NCBI GenBank assembly: GCA_964470785.1
Contig: CAYYED010000022.1
Coordinates: 1-43,413 of the forward strand
Origin: CAYYED01 sp964470785
Lineage (GTDB): Bacteria; Patescibacteriota; Minisyncoccia; Minisyncoccales; PEYH01
DNA: 43,413 nt
Reading direction: 5' to 3'
The notes beneath the pieces are model-generated. The model was not told the origin of the DNA. It worked only from the letters and a program-made list of their open reading frames with translations, and made no database searches. Of this stretch, positions 1 to 7,825 are shown one piece after another. Made by a program: the position numbers and the translations under genes. Position 1 is the first letter of the stretch, and the number at the start of each line of letters is the position of its first letter.

Positions 1-171
1 CGCAATACCGCTAAAAAAGAAATGGAACTAAGCCATAAATGGTTTGAACGATTTTTAAAAGAGTATTGCAAGCACGAAATGGATTCCCGCTTCCGCGGGG
101 ATAAAATCCGGCGGGAATTCATAACTCTGGATTCCCGCTTCCGCGGGAATGACAAAGAAAAACGGGAATGA
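1..171 (+). CDS. 3' end of an unidentified gene, tail made of repeat
   Basis: An open frame enters from the left edge and stops at a TGA at 169-171. The first 26 or so residues (ending in KWFERFLKEYCKHE) look like an ordinary helical C-terminus and could be the end of many enzymes; I do not recognise the family. From about residue 27 the frame runs through two copies of the palindromic repeat that elsewhere is intergenic, giving the repeated peptide DSRFRG twice. The natural stop therefore appears to have been displaced by repeat sequence. That the real gene ended near position 80 is an inference; the missing upstream sequence is needed to name it. Confidence 0.5.
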   Translation, partial: RNTAKKEMELSHKWFERFLKEYCKHEMDSRFRGDKIRREFITLDSRFRGNDKEKRE

Positions 172-264
172 TAAAAAGAGACAGGAATGACAAAAAAAGA
201 GGGAATGGAAAAAATGGATGGAAATAACATTTCCTCCTGTCATCCCCGCGCAGGCGGGGATGAC
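82..264. repeat. Palindromic intergenic repeats, CCGCG-type (three copies)
   Basis: Copies at 82-101, 129-153 and 239-264 are built on attcccgcttccgcgggaat or catccccgcgcaggcgggg, i.e. short GC-rich hairpins flanked by gtcat/atgac. Further copies lie at 857-880, 7681-7739 and 9103-9180. This is the widespread class that yields spurious peptides such as DSRFRGND or VIPAEAGIQ. The rest of 172-411 shows no gene. Confidence 0.85.
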
Positions 265-350
265 GTTTTGAGAACTCGTGTTAATGACATTTTGAGAGGC
301 GGGGATGACAAGAGGAGTGTTTTTCTTCTGCGCGGGGATAACAATTACAG

Positions 351-384
351 TATCACATTTTTTGCGATCGCAAAAAATGTGATA
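351..384. repeat. Perfect 34-bp palindrome centred on CGATCG (copy 1 of 3)
   Basis: Both arms match without error around the centre at 367/368. It shares its architecture (ACATTT, variable step, CGATCG) with copies at 13517-13556 inside the enolase gene and 28588-28613 after the PfkB gene. It lies between the repeats and the end of the minus-strand acylphosphatase gene. No T-run follows, so it is not a classical terminator. Confidence 0.9.
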
Positions 385-411
385 TAAAAAATGTGTATAA
401 CCTTCATTATT

Positions 412-693
412 TCAAAAGGTTTCAAAGCCGATGAATTTTTTTTGCGGCTTACAGAAATGGGAAGAGATTTTTTTTACTCGGGCAGAAGAAGGCCCGTTTT
501 TTATTTTTTCTAAAAACTCTTGTAAAGATTTTTCCGCGCCTTGGGCAATAATCTCTACCTCTATGCCGCTCGGCAGGTTTTTAGCATATCCGACAAGCCC
601 TAAAGCATTGGCCCACTCTTGGCAAAAATCACGGAAAAATACTCCCTGCACCCGGCCCTCTATTTTAATATTAAGTTCAATTATTCCCTGCAT
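412..693 (-). CDS. acyP: Acylphosphatase
   Basis: A 93-residue protein, the usual acylphosphatase size. It hydrolyses the mixed anhydride bond of acyl phosphates in the cytoplasm. The signature GRVQGVFFR is present at residues 13-21, with the catalytic Arg at 21, and the catalytic Asn sits in YAKNLPSG at residue 39. Both residues needed for catalysis are therefore in place. The start is the ATG at 691-693; no Shine-Dalgarno is visible. It is the only gene on this strand apart from valS and stands alone between repeat-rich spacers. In an organism living on substrate-level phosphorylation it may trim carbamoyl- or acetyl-phosphate-like metabolites, but that is inference. Confidence 0.93.
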   Translation of the reverse strand: MQGIIELNIKIEGRVQGVFFRDFCQEWANALGLVGYAKNLPSGIEVEIIAQGAEKSLQEFLEKIKNGPSSARVKKISSHFCKPQKKFIGFETF

Positions 694-965
694 ATTATTT
701 TATATTAAAGCGAAAAGCGTAAAGCGTAAAGCGTAAAGCGTACATACAAGCGAGAAGTTAGGAGCGGGAAGTTAGACTTCCCTGAGCACAAGTCATTGCG
801 AGGGCGCAGCCCGAAGCAATCTATATGCGTATTACCACAAACGAGATTGCTTCGTCCATTCCCGCTTCCGCGGGAATGACAAAGAAAAACGGAAATGATA
901 AAAAAGAGGGGATGACAAAGAAAAACGGAAATGACAAATGAGGGATTTTAAGTTATGATAAAAAA
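694..965. repeat. Repeat-filled spacer (272 bp)
   Basis: Contains a short tandem array of aaagcgt at 717-742, a GGGAAGTTAGACTTCCC palindrome near 769-785, a cattgcgag/gattgcttcg inverted repeat at about 793-855 and a CCGCG-type palindrome at 857-880. No gene is seen. A TATGAT hexamer at 954-959 lies 6 bp before the next ATG. Confidence 0.75.
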
Positions 966-3900
966 ATGGATGAAAAAATTAAACCATCACAATATTTAAG
1001 AGGGTTGAATAAGGAACAGAAAGAGGCGGTTTTGCATAAGAGCGGCCCGCTTTTGATTGTGGCAGGCGCAGGAACTGGCAAAACTACGGTTATTACCAAA
1101 CGGCTTGTTTATTTAATTGAATCCGGTTTAGCAAAGCCGGAAGAAATTTTAGCAGTCACTTTTACAGAAAAAGCAGCCGGCGAAATGGAAGAAAGGGTAA
1201 ACCAGCTGCTTCCTTACGGCTATGCGGATCTATGGATTTCCACTTTTCATTCCTTTTGTGAACGGCTATTAAAAGAACACGGCCTAGATATTGGCATTCC
1301 GACAAATTTTACACTTTTAGACCAAACTGCGGCTTGGCTGCTTCTGCGTCAGAACTTTGACAAGCTTGAGCTTGATTATTACCGGCCAATGGGCAATCCG
1401 ACAAGATTTATTCACGCCCTTATCGCTCATTTTTCAAGATGCAAGGATGAGGCAATTTATCCGGAGGACTATTTGGAATATGCCGACAAATTAAAACAAA
1501 ATTTTGATGACGGCATTTTTGCCAGCAAGGCGGTAGCAAAAAAAGAAGCAATCTCTCAACAAGAAGCAGAGCAGGAAAGGCAAAGGATAAATGAATTGGC
1601 TAATGCTTACCACATATATCAACGGCTTTTGCTGGAAAATAATATGCTTGATTTTGGGGACCTAATAAATTATTGCTTAAAACTTTTTCAAAAACGGCCG
1701 CATATTTTAAAACAATACCAAGAGCAATTTAAATATATTTTAGTAGATGAATTTCAAGATACCAATTGGGTGCAGTATGAATTAGTGAAGATTTTGGCTT
1801 TACCATATAATAACATAACTGTCAATGCCGACGACGACCAAAGTATCTACCGATTTCGCGGAACTTCGCTGAATAATGTGCTCCAATTTAAAAAAGATTA
1901 TCCGCAAATCAAAGAGGTGGTATTAATTAAAAATTATCGCTCTTTGCAGGAAATACTTGATTTGGCATATAATTTCATCCAACTTAACAATCCCCACCGA
2001 TTGGAATTTCAAATTAATCAGGACAAGCAGTTAAGCCAGGAAGCAGAAAAGAAAGGCATTGATATTGGGTCATTTAAAAAAATAGACAAACGGTTGCGGG
2101 CAGAATTGGGCAAGGGGGCGATTATTGAGCATCTAGATGTAAAAACCTTGCAAAAAGAAGCCGAAGCAGTAGCTGATAAAATTATTCAATTAATGGAAAG
2201 CGACAAGGAGGCAAGACTGTTTGACTTTGCTATTTTAGTAAGAGCTAATAATTCGGCCGATATTTTCTGCCGGGAATTTGAGCGAAGAAGAATCCCTTAC
2301 GAGTTTATGGCCTCCAAAGGCCTGTATTCCCGGCCAATTATTTTAGATGTTATTGCTTATTTTAAGGCACTTAATAACTATTATGATTCAACAGTTTTTG
2401 CTCGCCTCCTAAAGTTTCCTTTCTTAAATGTTTCTTGGGAGGACTTGGCAAAAATTAACCGGCACAGCAAAAAGAAAGGACAAGCCACTTATGAAACCTT
2501 AAAAAATATTGCTTTGGTGACGGGTTTAACTCAAGAAACAAAAAATAATATTAATTTTTTGCTGGAAATAATTGGCAAGCACTCCCTGCTTGCCAAGGAA
2601 AAGTATATTAGCGAAGTGTTTATTGCCTTTATTAAAGAATCTGGCTATTTAGAATACTTGGTAAAACAGGAGCAGGAAAGAGAGCTTAATCTTATTACCC
2701 AATTTTATAACCAAATTAAAAAATTCGAGCAAACACAAATTGAACCGACGTTAGGCAATTTTGTTGAACAAATTGATATGGAAATGGAAGCGGGCGAAAC
2801 AGGAACTCTTAATTTTGAACAAGAAAGAAGCCCGGAAGCAGTGCGAATAATGACTATTCACGGCGCCAAAGGTTTGGAATTTAAATATGTTTTTCTTCCT
2901 AATTTGGTAGATAAAAAATTTCCTACTATTGAACGAAAAGAATCCATAGAAATTCCCCGGGACTTGATTAAAGAAATTCTTCCCCACGGAGATGTGCATC
3001 TGCAAGAAGAAAGGCGGCTTTTTTATGTAGCAATGACCAGAGCCAAAAAAGGACTGTTTTTGCTTTCGGCCGATGACTATGGCGGCAAAAGAAAAAAGAA
3101 GTTATCGCGCTTTTTGCTTGAGCTGGGAATGGAGAAAAAACAAGAGAGAGGAGAAAAAGAAGAAAAAATTACCAATGCCTTGGGTAGAAATAAAAAAAGC
3201 AGATTAGAAGAAAGAGAGGAAAAATACATTTTACCCGGATATTTTTCTTATTCCCAATTTGCCGCTTTTGAAAAATGCCCTTTGCAGTATAAATTTGCCC
3301 ATGTTTTAAAAATCCCCCGAGCAGGAACGGCGGTTTTCAGTTTTGGAAAAACAATACATCAGACCCTTTACCAATATGTCAAAGAGTTTCTGAAAGAAAA
3401 TGATGCCAAGCAAGAAGGGCTTTTTGGAGAAGCGTCTGGCAAAAGCCAAGAAAAAATTGAGGACAAAAAAGAATGCCAAAAAATGCTGGAAATTTATAAG
3501 GCAAGCTGGATTGACGAGTGGTATCAGGACCAAAAGCAAAAACAGGAATATTATGCTCTGGGAAAAGAAATTTTGAAAAACTTTTTAAAAGATTTCTTGT
3601 CCCGACCGCCCAAAATTAAGATTTATAATAATCAGCCGGCATTAGAAAAAGAATTCCGTTTTAAGTTAAAAGATGATATTATTATAGGAAAGATAGACAG
3701 GATAGATAAATTGGAAAACGGTTCAATAGAAATTATTGATTACAAGACCGGTACGGGTAAAGAAAAAATATCCAAACAAGATAAAGAGCAATTGCTGATT
3801 TATCAATTAGCCGCAGAACAGCAATTTAATGACTTGCCCGAAAAATTAAGTTATTATTATTTAAATGATAATAAAAAAGTTTCTTTTATTCCCAAGCAAG

Positions 3901-4034
3901 GGGAGATAAGTGAGTTTAAGGAAAAGATTTTACAGAAAATAGCAGAAATAAAAGAGAGCGACTTTGGCCCGACTCCCGGATGGCATTGCCGATTCTGCGA
4001 TTTTAAAGATATTTGTGAGCATAGACAACTGTAA
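966..4034 (+). CDS. UvrD/PcrA-family helicase fused to a PD-(D/E)XK Fe-S nuclease
   Basis: This 1022-residue protein joins a superfamily 1A helicase to a RecB/Cas4-type nuclease. Walker A is GAGTGKT at 34-40, Walker B is DEFQD at 261-265, and the motif QSIYRFRG follows. The C-terminal nuclease starts near SYSQFAAFEKCP. It has D911 in GKIDRID and D925-Y-K927 in EIIDYKTG. Cysteines 771, 1008, 1011 and 1017 fit the AddB/Cas4 [4Fe-4S] pattern (one Cys upstream, C-x2-C-x5-C at the end). It should unwind and resect DNA ends, AddAB/AdnAB-like, in a single polypeptide. The ATG at 966 has no Shine-Dalgarno; a TATGAT hexamer sits 6 bp upstream. It could instead act in mismatch-type repair, but the nuclease argues for end processing. 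Confidence 0.92.
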   Translation: MDEKIKPSQYLRGLNKEQKEAVLHKSGPLLIVAGAGTGKTTVITKRLVYLIESGLAKPEEILAVTFTEKAAGEMEERVNQLLPYGYADLWISTFHSFCERLLKEHGLDIGIPTNFTLLDQTAAWLLLRQNFDKLELDYYRPMGNPTRFIHALIAHFSRCKDEAIYPEDYLEYADKLKQNFDDGIFASKAVAKKEAISQQEAEQERQRINELANAYHIYQRLLLENNMLDFGDLINYCLKLFQKRPHILKQYQEQFKYILVDEFQDTNWVQYELVKILALPYNNITVNADDDQSIYRFRGTSLNNVLQFKKDYPQIKEVVLIKNYRSLQEILDLAYNFIQLNNPHRLEFQINQDKQLSQEAEKKGIDIGSFKKIDKRLRAELGKGAIIEHLDVKTLQKEAEAVADKIIQLMESDKEARLFDFAILVRANNSADIFCREFERRRIPYEFMASKGLYSRPIILDVIAYFKALNNYYDSTVFARLLKFPFLNVSWEDLAKINRHSKKKGQATYETLKNIALVTGLTQETKNNINFLLEIIGKHSLLAKEKYISEVFIAFIKESGYLEYLVKQEQERELNLITQFYNQIKKFEQTQIEPTLGNFVEQIDMEMEAGETGTLNFEQERSPEAVRIMTIHGAKGLEFKYVFLPNLVDKKFPTIERKESIEIPRDLIKEILPHGDVHLQEERRLFYVAMTRAKKGLFLLSADDYGGKRKKKLSRFLLELGMEKKQERGEKEEKITNALGRNKKSRLEEREEKYILPGYFSYSQFAAFEKCPLQYKFAHVLKIPRAGTAVFSFGKTIHQTLYQYVKEFLKENDAKQEGLFGEASGKSQEKIEDKKECQKMLEIYKASWIDEWYQDQKQKQEYYALGKEILKNFLKDFLSRPPKIKIYNNQPALEKEFRFKLKDDIIIGKIDRIDKLENGSIEIIDYKTGTGKEKISKQDKEQLLIYQLAAEQQFNDLPEKLSYYYLNDNKKVSFIPKQGEISEFKEKILQKIAEIKESDFGPTPGWHCRFCDFKDICEHRQL

Positions 4035-4061
4035 ATTTTCAATTTTCAATTGGAATAAGAG

Positions 4062-4124
4062 CACCCTTCCCCCACCTTAATCCTCCCCCTTCCCTTGGGG
4101 AAGGGGGAGGAAGGAGGGGGATGG
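4062..4124. repeat. C-run/G-run hairpin repeat (copy 1)
   Basis: A run of C-rich sequence, an aatcctcccccttccc step, then the G-rich complement ending ggggatgg. The same family occurs at 7001-7050, 13031-13094 and, in frame, inside trpS at 29514-29564. It would form a long hairpin in RNA. An attttcaattttcaattgg stretch precedes it. Confidence 0.8.
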
Positions 4125-4176
4125 AGTTCATTTGACATATAACCATTAAAAATTAGAAATTAGAAATTATAAAATC

Positions 4177-4536
4177 ATGGAACTCAATAAAATACTCGGA
4201 TTAATTTTGCTCATCATTGGCTTATTAATAATCTTTTGGGGATTTTATTCCGCTTATAATGTTTTTCAGGGGAAAGCCGGTTTGCCTAAAATTTTTACTC
4301 CTGCAGAAACAGCATTAATAGAAGAAGAAATCGCTCCGACTCCGCAAACAGGAACCTTAACTCCGGAAAAATTGCAGGAAAATATGGAAGAAATGATGCA
4401 GAAACAAATAGGAAAAATTTTCCCTTCGGGAATAATTATGCAATTAATGAATCTTATTGCTTGGTCTATTTTTATTTGGATTCTCATTTATGGCGGAGGA
4501 AAAATAGCCGGATTAGGCATTAAACTTTTTAAATAA
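4177..4536 (+). CDS. Small two-span membrane protein, unknown function
   Basis: A 119-residue protein with a first membrane segment at about residues 4-28 (a Leu/Ile-rich run ending in Phe/Tyr) and a second at about 88-112. Between them is an acidic, Pro/Thr-rich, probably exposed stretch and a Met/Gln-rich helix. I recognise no enzyme motif. The start ATG follows an A/T-rich leader without a Shine-Dalgarno. It lies alone between a hairpin repeat and a repeat spacer, so context gives no clue to its role. Confidence 0.65.
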   Translation: MELNKILGLILLIIGLLIIFWGFYSAYNVFQGKAGLPKIFTPAETALIEEEIAPTPQTGTLTPEKLQENMEEMMQKQIGKIFPSGIIMQLMNLIAWSIFIWILIYGGGKIAGLGIKLFK

Positions 4537-4938
4537 ACAATTTGTCGATTTCTGAAGTCGCCACACTTTTTTTACACTTCATTGCGACATCCTTTTTTAC
4601 ACGTCATTGCGAGGCCGTTAGTCCGAAGCAATCTATCCGTGTTATTGCCATGTATAAGATTGCTTCGTCGCCCTTCGACAGGTTCAGGGCTCCTTACAAT
4701 GACTCCGGGGGGCAGCTCCCATAAACCTTTCTCCCTTCTCCTTTCTCCTTTCTCTTTTCTCTTTTCTCCCGAAACCCATGCTAATAATGGGTTCTCATCT
4801 AAAAGTTGCCAGCTGTTGTATTAACTACTTCCAATTAGTTCCCGCGTGTGCAATCCCGGTATGTGCAAACCCAGGGCTTGCACAACAGGACTTGCTCGGT
4901 ATTTACTGCTCCTTTGACAAATGCATTAATATTTTGTG
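4537..4938. repeat. Repeat spacer before the orphan operon
   Basis: About 400 bp without a gene. It holds a degenerate gtcgatttctgaagtcgcc palindrome near 4543, a cattgcgag ... gattgcttcg inverted repeat at 4601-4702 carrying a cccttcgacaggttcaggg unit, a pyrimidine-rich tract (repeated ctttctccctt) at about 4725-4770, and a GTGCAA ... TTGCAC hairpin near 4862-4880. Open frames crossing the repeats look spurious. Confidence 0.7.
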
Positions 4939-4967
4939 TTGACTATTATTAGATCTTAGTGTATAAT
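4939..4967 (+). promoter_or_regulatory. sigma70-type promoter of the orphan operon
   Basis: TTGACT at 4939-4944, exactly 17 bp, then TATAAT at 4962-4967, 41 bp before the ATG at 5009. A further TTGACA lies at 4914-4919. The match to consensus is close to perfect. Confidence 0.8.
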
Positions 4968-5008
4968 TTAGATGGATCATAAAAACCAAATAAGGAAAGG
5001 GAGGAAGC

Positions 5009-5239
5009 ATGCAAAGCGTACCAGGAGTAAACCGTTGGGAAGTGACAGGGCCCATAGAAGGGGTGGTGACAGTGCAACTCTCTCCGTTTTCGGATGAGAT
5101 ATCTTTCCGCCGGAACGAACAGGGTTGGATAGTAGTATGCGGAAGATCTCGCCGCCCTACGTCTGCTACAAAACTGTCTCCGAAAATCATTGAAGCGGCT
5201 CGCGAACTAGCGATTAGGGCCTTTGTAGGACACCGCTAA
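5009..5239 (+). CDS. Orphan 76-residue protein with strong Shine-Dalgarno
   Basis: I do not recognise this protein. The ATG at 5009 is preceded by GGGAGG at 4999-5004, a canonical Shine-Dalgarno absent from the housekeeping genes here. The product has a beta-rich first half (VTGPIEGVVTVQLSPF) and a basic, Arg/Ser/Thr-rich second half ending in a helix. The codons are richer in G and C than those of neighbours, suggesting either transfer or strong expression. The stop overlaps the next start by one base (TAATG), so the two genes are probably translationally coupled. Own promoter and terminator make this a closed two-gene unit. Confidence 0.75.
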   Translation: MQSVPGVNRWEVTGPIEGVVTVQLSPFSDEISFRRNEQGWIVVCGRSRRPTSATKLSPKIIEAARELAIRAFVGHR

Positions 5240-5514
5240 TGTGGAATATAGCCATTAAAGACAACCGGGTAATAGTCAATATTTATCCTCACCCCATTGA
5301 TATCTATTTTAAGTTTAAAATTCTCCGCGGGGGGAGGATAATACTATACAAAGAGTTTGTTCACCACACCTATGATTCCAGGGAGACAGAAAAAATAAGG
5401 AGTCGTTTAAACAAGATTGTCACCAGAAAGGTGTGGAGAATGGCCGCGAACAAGGCCCGCTCTGCACTGCGCGATCTGTATGACCTGCAGAACCCGCGGC
5501 TTCCGCTTTCATAG
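5239..5514 (+). CDS. Orphan 91-residue basic protein, coupled to the previous gene
   Basis: Unrecognised. The start ATG shares its A with the stop of the upstream gene. The protein is strongly basic, with a beta-rich N-terminal half (IAIKDNRVIVNIY) and a helical C-terminal half containing RLNKIVTRKVW and ANKARSALRDLYDL. Nucleic-acid binding is plausible from charge alone, but this is only a guess. Its last codons lie inside the operon's intrinsic terminator. It has no visible membrane segment or cysteine motif. Confidence 0.7.
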   Translation: MWNIAIKDNRVIVNIYPHPIDIYFKFKILRGGRIILYKEFVHHTYDSRETEKIRSRLNKIVTRKVWRMAANKARSALRDLYDLQNPRLPLS

Positions 5515-5529
5515 GGAAGCCGCTTTTTG
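5496..5529 (+). terminator. Intrinsic terminator of the orphan operon
   Basis: Nine-bp stem GCGGCTTCC (5496-5504) with GGAAGCCGC (5515-5523), a 10-nt loop, then TTTTTG. It overlaps the stop codon region of the upstream gene. Confidence 0.9.
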
Positions 5530-5904
5530 TTATAAAAAAAATATGGTAAGATAATAATTACTAAGTGCAAAATGACACAGCAGTGTCATCCCCGCGCAGC
5601 CTTTCCCCGTGGAGCCTGTCCCCGTGAAAACGGGGAACGGGGAACGAGAAACGGGGAACGGGGAACAAAAGATCCTTTGTCAATTTGAGCTTTACGCTGT
5701 AGTTTTGCCTAGCCCGCTGACTGCTTCAGCGGTCGGCCGAGGGCGCTTTTCTTTTTACGCTTTACCTAGTCCACTGACGTCTTATCCGACCGTGTCAGCA
5801 GATTAGGACAGTCGGTTAAGGACGCTTTCATATTAAAAATTAGAAATTAAAAATTATATCGTGGCTTTACGCTTTACGCTTATTAATCATTAACCTTTAA
5901 AAAC
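5530..5904. repeat. Repeat spacer with long dispersed repeat
   Basis: No real gene seen. It contains tandem ggggaacgggga units and a gagctttacgctgtagttttgcc stretch at about 5606-5710, which recurs at about 9190-9330. A 38-bp-family element (cctagcccgctgactgc ... cggtcggcc) lies at 5708-5742, with a degenerate copy at about 5767-5815. The frame across 5609-5806 is made of repeats and is not called. Confidence 0.75.
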
Positions 5905-6207
5905 ATGTATTATTTAATTATTCTTATCGCCGGATTTGGCGGCGGATCATTAAGGGGATTGGTGGGCTTTATTAAACACCAATATTCCTACAAAAACGTC
6001 GGCTTTAATCTTCCTCATTTTCTGGCAATGATGTTTATCTCCGGAATCGTTGGCGTGCTTTCCGCAGTCGCAGTCAAAGAATTGGGCTGGGAGATTTTTG
6101 GAACTTCTGCTTTTCCATCGGCATTGGCTTTTGTGGTCGGTTATGCCGGAGGTGATTTCTTAGAAAATGTTTATAAAATTATTATTAAAAAACCTGAAGA
6201 AAAATAA
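5905..6207 (+). CDS. Small three-span membrane protein, unknown
   Basis: A 100-residue hydrophobic protein with probable membrane segments at about 2-20, 37-60 and 70-88, Gly-rich turns (GFGGGSLRGL; GYAGGDFLEN) and a charged tail (KKPEEK). Its size and topology are holin-like, but no family motif allows that call. It ends 4 bp before the start of the nuclease gene at 6212, so the two are probably co-transcribed. No Shine-Dalgarno is visible before the ATG. Confidence 0.65.
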   Translation: MYYLIILIAGFGGGSLRGLVGFIKHQYSYKNVGFNLPHFLAMMFISGIVGVLSAVAVKELGWEIFGTSAFPSALAFVVGYAGGDFLENVYKIIIKKPEEK

Positions 6208-6211
6208 AATA

Positions 6212-7000
6212 ATGAGAATAGAAGAATTTATTGATAAACACGGGTATGAGGTAAAAAATTTCTGGTTACCCAGAGTCACAAGTATTACAAGTATCGTTGC
6301 TAAGCCAGGACTATTAAGATATTATGCCCAACAAAAAAATTATACTGCTGCTCAAGAAGCGCTTAATAATGCTGCGAATTGGGGAACCCTGACCCATGAA
6401 ACCGTAGAAAAACTTTTTAAAGGGGAAGATTGCCAGGTTGATCCTAAAATTTTACCTTCCATACGGGCTTTTTATCGGTGGCAGAAAAAAAATTCGGTAA
6501 GAATTTTAGACCCTGACTTGATAGAAAAACAGGTTGCTGACTTGGAGAATTATTATGCCGGAACAATGGATGCGCTGGTAGAAGTAAACGGCACAATCGG
6601 GATATTAGATATTAAAACGAGTGCCGGCATTTGGGACGAGTATTCTCTTCAATTAGCCGCTTATTTGAACGCTTACAACAAAACCGCTTCAAAAAATAAA
6701 AAAGCGGAGGCTCGATGGATACTGCGATTAGACCAGTACGAAGAGTGCGTTCTCTGCGGAGCCAAGCGAAGATGGAAAAGCGGAGAGGCAAAAATTACCG
6801 GCGGTTATCGGAATAATCATAATTGTTTCCATAAATTCACCCGATCCACAGGAACTTACGAATTCAAAGAATTAAAGGATTACGAAAATGATATTCAGGG
6901 CTTTTTGAGCGCCAGAGAGTTGTGGGAATGGTATCACAGAAAAGAGTTAGCAAAAATTAAAAATTACCCTAAAAAAAACAAAAACCACACCCTATTTTAA
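6212..7000 (+). CDS. PD-(D/E)XK superfamily nuclease (RecB/Cas4/phage-exonuclease type)
   Basis: A 262-residue protein. The ATG at 6212 is chosen because the upstream gene ends at 6207 and the 45 nt before it read as Lys/Ile-rich non-conserved sequence. The nuclease core is YYAGTMDALVEV followed by IGILDIKTS and QLAAYLNAY. This is the D ... DxK ... Q arrangement of the RecB-like branch. C-terminal cysteines (CVLCGAK, then HNCFHKF) could bind a metal. Stand-alone RecB-like nucleases of this size occur in phages and in CPR genomes. Whether it serves repair or defence cannot be told from here; neighbours include a helicase-nuclease and EndoQ. Confidence 0.8.
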   Translation: MRIEEFIDKHGYEVKNFWLPRVTSITSIVAKPGLLRYYAQQKNYTAAQEALNNAANWGTLTHETVEKLFKGEDCQVDPKILPSIRAFYRWQKKNSVRILDPDLIEKQVADLENYYAGTMDALVEVNGTIGILDIKTSAGIWDEYSLQLAAYLNAYNKTASKNKKAEARWILRLDQYEECVLCGAKRRWKSGEAKITGGYRNNHNCFHKFTRSTGTYEFKELKDYENDIQGFLSARELWEWYHRKELAKIKNYPKKNKNHTLF

Positions 7001-7050
7001 CCCCCTCCCTTAATCCCTCCCCCTTAAAAGGGGGAGGGAGGGGTAAGGGA
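7001..7050. repeat. C-run/G-run hairpin repeat (copy 2)
   Basis: C-rich arm, aatccctcccccttaaaagg turn and G-rich arm, directly after the nuclease stop. Same family as 4062-4124 and the trpS insertion. Confidence 0.8.
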
Positions 7051-7063
7051 AAATTAGTTAATC

Positions 7064-7069
7064 TATAAT
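7064..7069 (+). promoter_or_regulatory. -10-like TATAAT 7 bp before an ATG
   Basis: TATAAT at 7064-7069 and the ATG at 7077 leave room for transcription to start at or next to the start codon. Similar arrangements precede the genes at 966, 21147, 27635 and 37051. Confidence 0.5.
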
Positions 7070-7076
7070 ATTGAAT

Positions 7077-7640
7077 ATGACTCGAGAACAAGCATTACAA
7101 TTTTTACAAGAAAACTTGCAGAACCAAAAAAACCAAAATCTTTTTAGGCATTGCTTAGCCGTGGAAACAATAATGAAAGCATTAGCAGAAAAATTTGGGC
7201 AAGATAAAGAGCAATGGGCTTTGGCCGGTCTTTTGCATGATATTGATTATGAACAAACTAAAGACAATATACAACAGCACTCTCTTATCGGCGCTCAAAT
7301 GCTTGAACAAAAAGGGCTAAGCCGGGAGATTAGCGAAGCGGTCAAAACCCATAATGAAATCCACGGACTTAAGCCGGAATCCTTAATGGCAAAAGCATTG
7401 TTTGTCTCCGACCCGATAAGTGGTTTGATTGTGGCTGCCACTTTGGTTTTGCCTTCCAAAAAAATTGATGATTTAACCCCTAAAAATGTTTTGAACAGGT
7501 TTAAGGAAAAAAGTTTTGCCCGGGGAGCAAACAGGGAAATTATTGCCCAGTGCAAAGCGCTTTTGGGCATAAAATTAGATGAGTTTGTAGAGATTGCTTT
7601 GGGGGCAATGCAAGGGATAGGCGAAGAAATAGGACTATAA
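7077..7640 (+). CDS. HD-domain phosphohydrolase
   Basis: A 187-residue HD-superfamily metal-dependent phosphohydrolase. Likely metal ligands are H25, the H54-D55 pair in LLHDID, H68, H92 and D112 in VSDP, in the family order. The single-domain size and the LLHDID core resemble the HDIG/YqeK-like group. Substrate (nucleotide, dinucleotide or other phosphoester) cannot be assigned. The ATG at 7077 is preferred over the TTG at 7071 because a TATAAT lies immediately upstream, implying a leaderless message. The remaining spacer to the next gene is palindromic repeat. Confidence 0.85.
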   Translation: MTREQALQFLQENLQNQKNQNLFRHCLAVETIMKALAEKFGQDKEQWALAGLLHDIDYEQTKDNIQQHSLIGAQMLEQKGLSREISEAVKTHNEIHGLKPESLMAKALFVSDPISGLIVAATLVLPSKKIDDLTPKNVLNRFKEKSFARGANREIIAQCKALLGIKLDEFVEIALGAMQGIGEEIGL

Positions 7641-7680
7641 AATCCAAATCTCAAAATCCAAATCTCAAAATGATGTTACG

Positions 7681-7808
7681 CGTCATCCCCGTGAAAACGG
7701 GGATCCAGAGCATGGATCCCCGCCTGCGCGGGGATGACACTGTTGTGTCACTTTGCATTTTTAATTTTCATTTTGCCTAGCCCGCTGACTGCGGTCGGCC
7801 TAGGGGTC
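7681..7808. repeat. Palindromic repeats between HD protein and EndoQ genes
   Basis: A CCCCG-type inverted repeat at 7681-7739 ends in gatgacactgttgtgtca. A copy of the 38-bp element family (cctagcccgctgactgc, ggtcggcctagg) lies at 7776-7808. The latter family also sits in frame within valS and murD. Confidence 0.8.
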
Positions 7809-7825
7809 TTTAATCTTTAATTTTT

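Noticed and set aside
363..372. GCGATCGC, identical to the cyanobacterial HIP1 octamer
   Set aside because: Found once only, and explained by the CGATCG palindrome family; the other two family members do not have the flanking G/C.
717..742. CRISPR or iteron array (aaagcgt)
   Set aside because: Seven-bp units, no spacers and no replication gene nearby; a simple tandem repeat.
4542..4824. Open frames of 60-80 codons on the plus strand
   Set aside because: They are translations of the cattgcgag/gattgcttcg repeat and a pyrimidine tract.
5609..5806. 65-codon frame
   Set aside because: Consists of ggggaacgggga units and a 38-bp-family repeat; no start signals.
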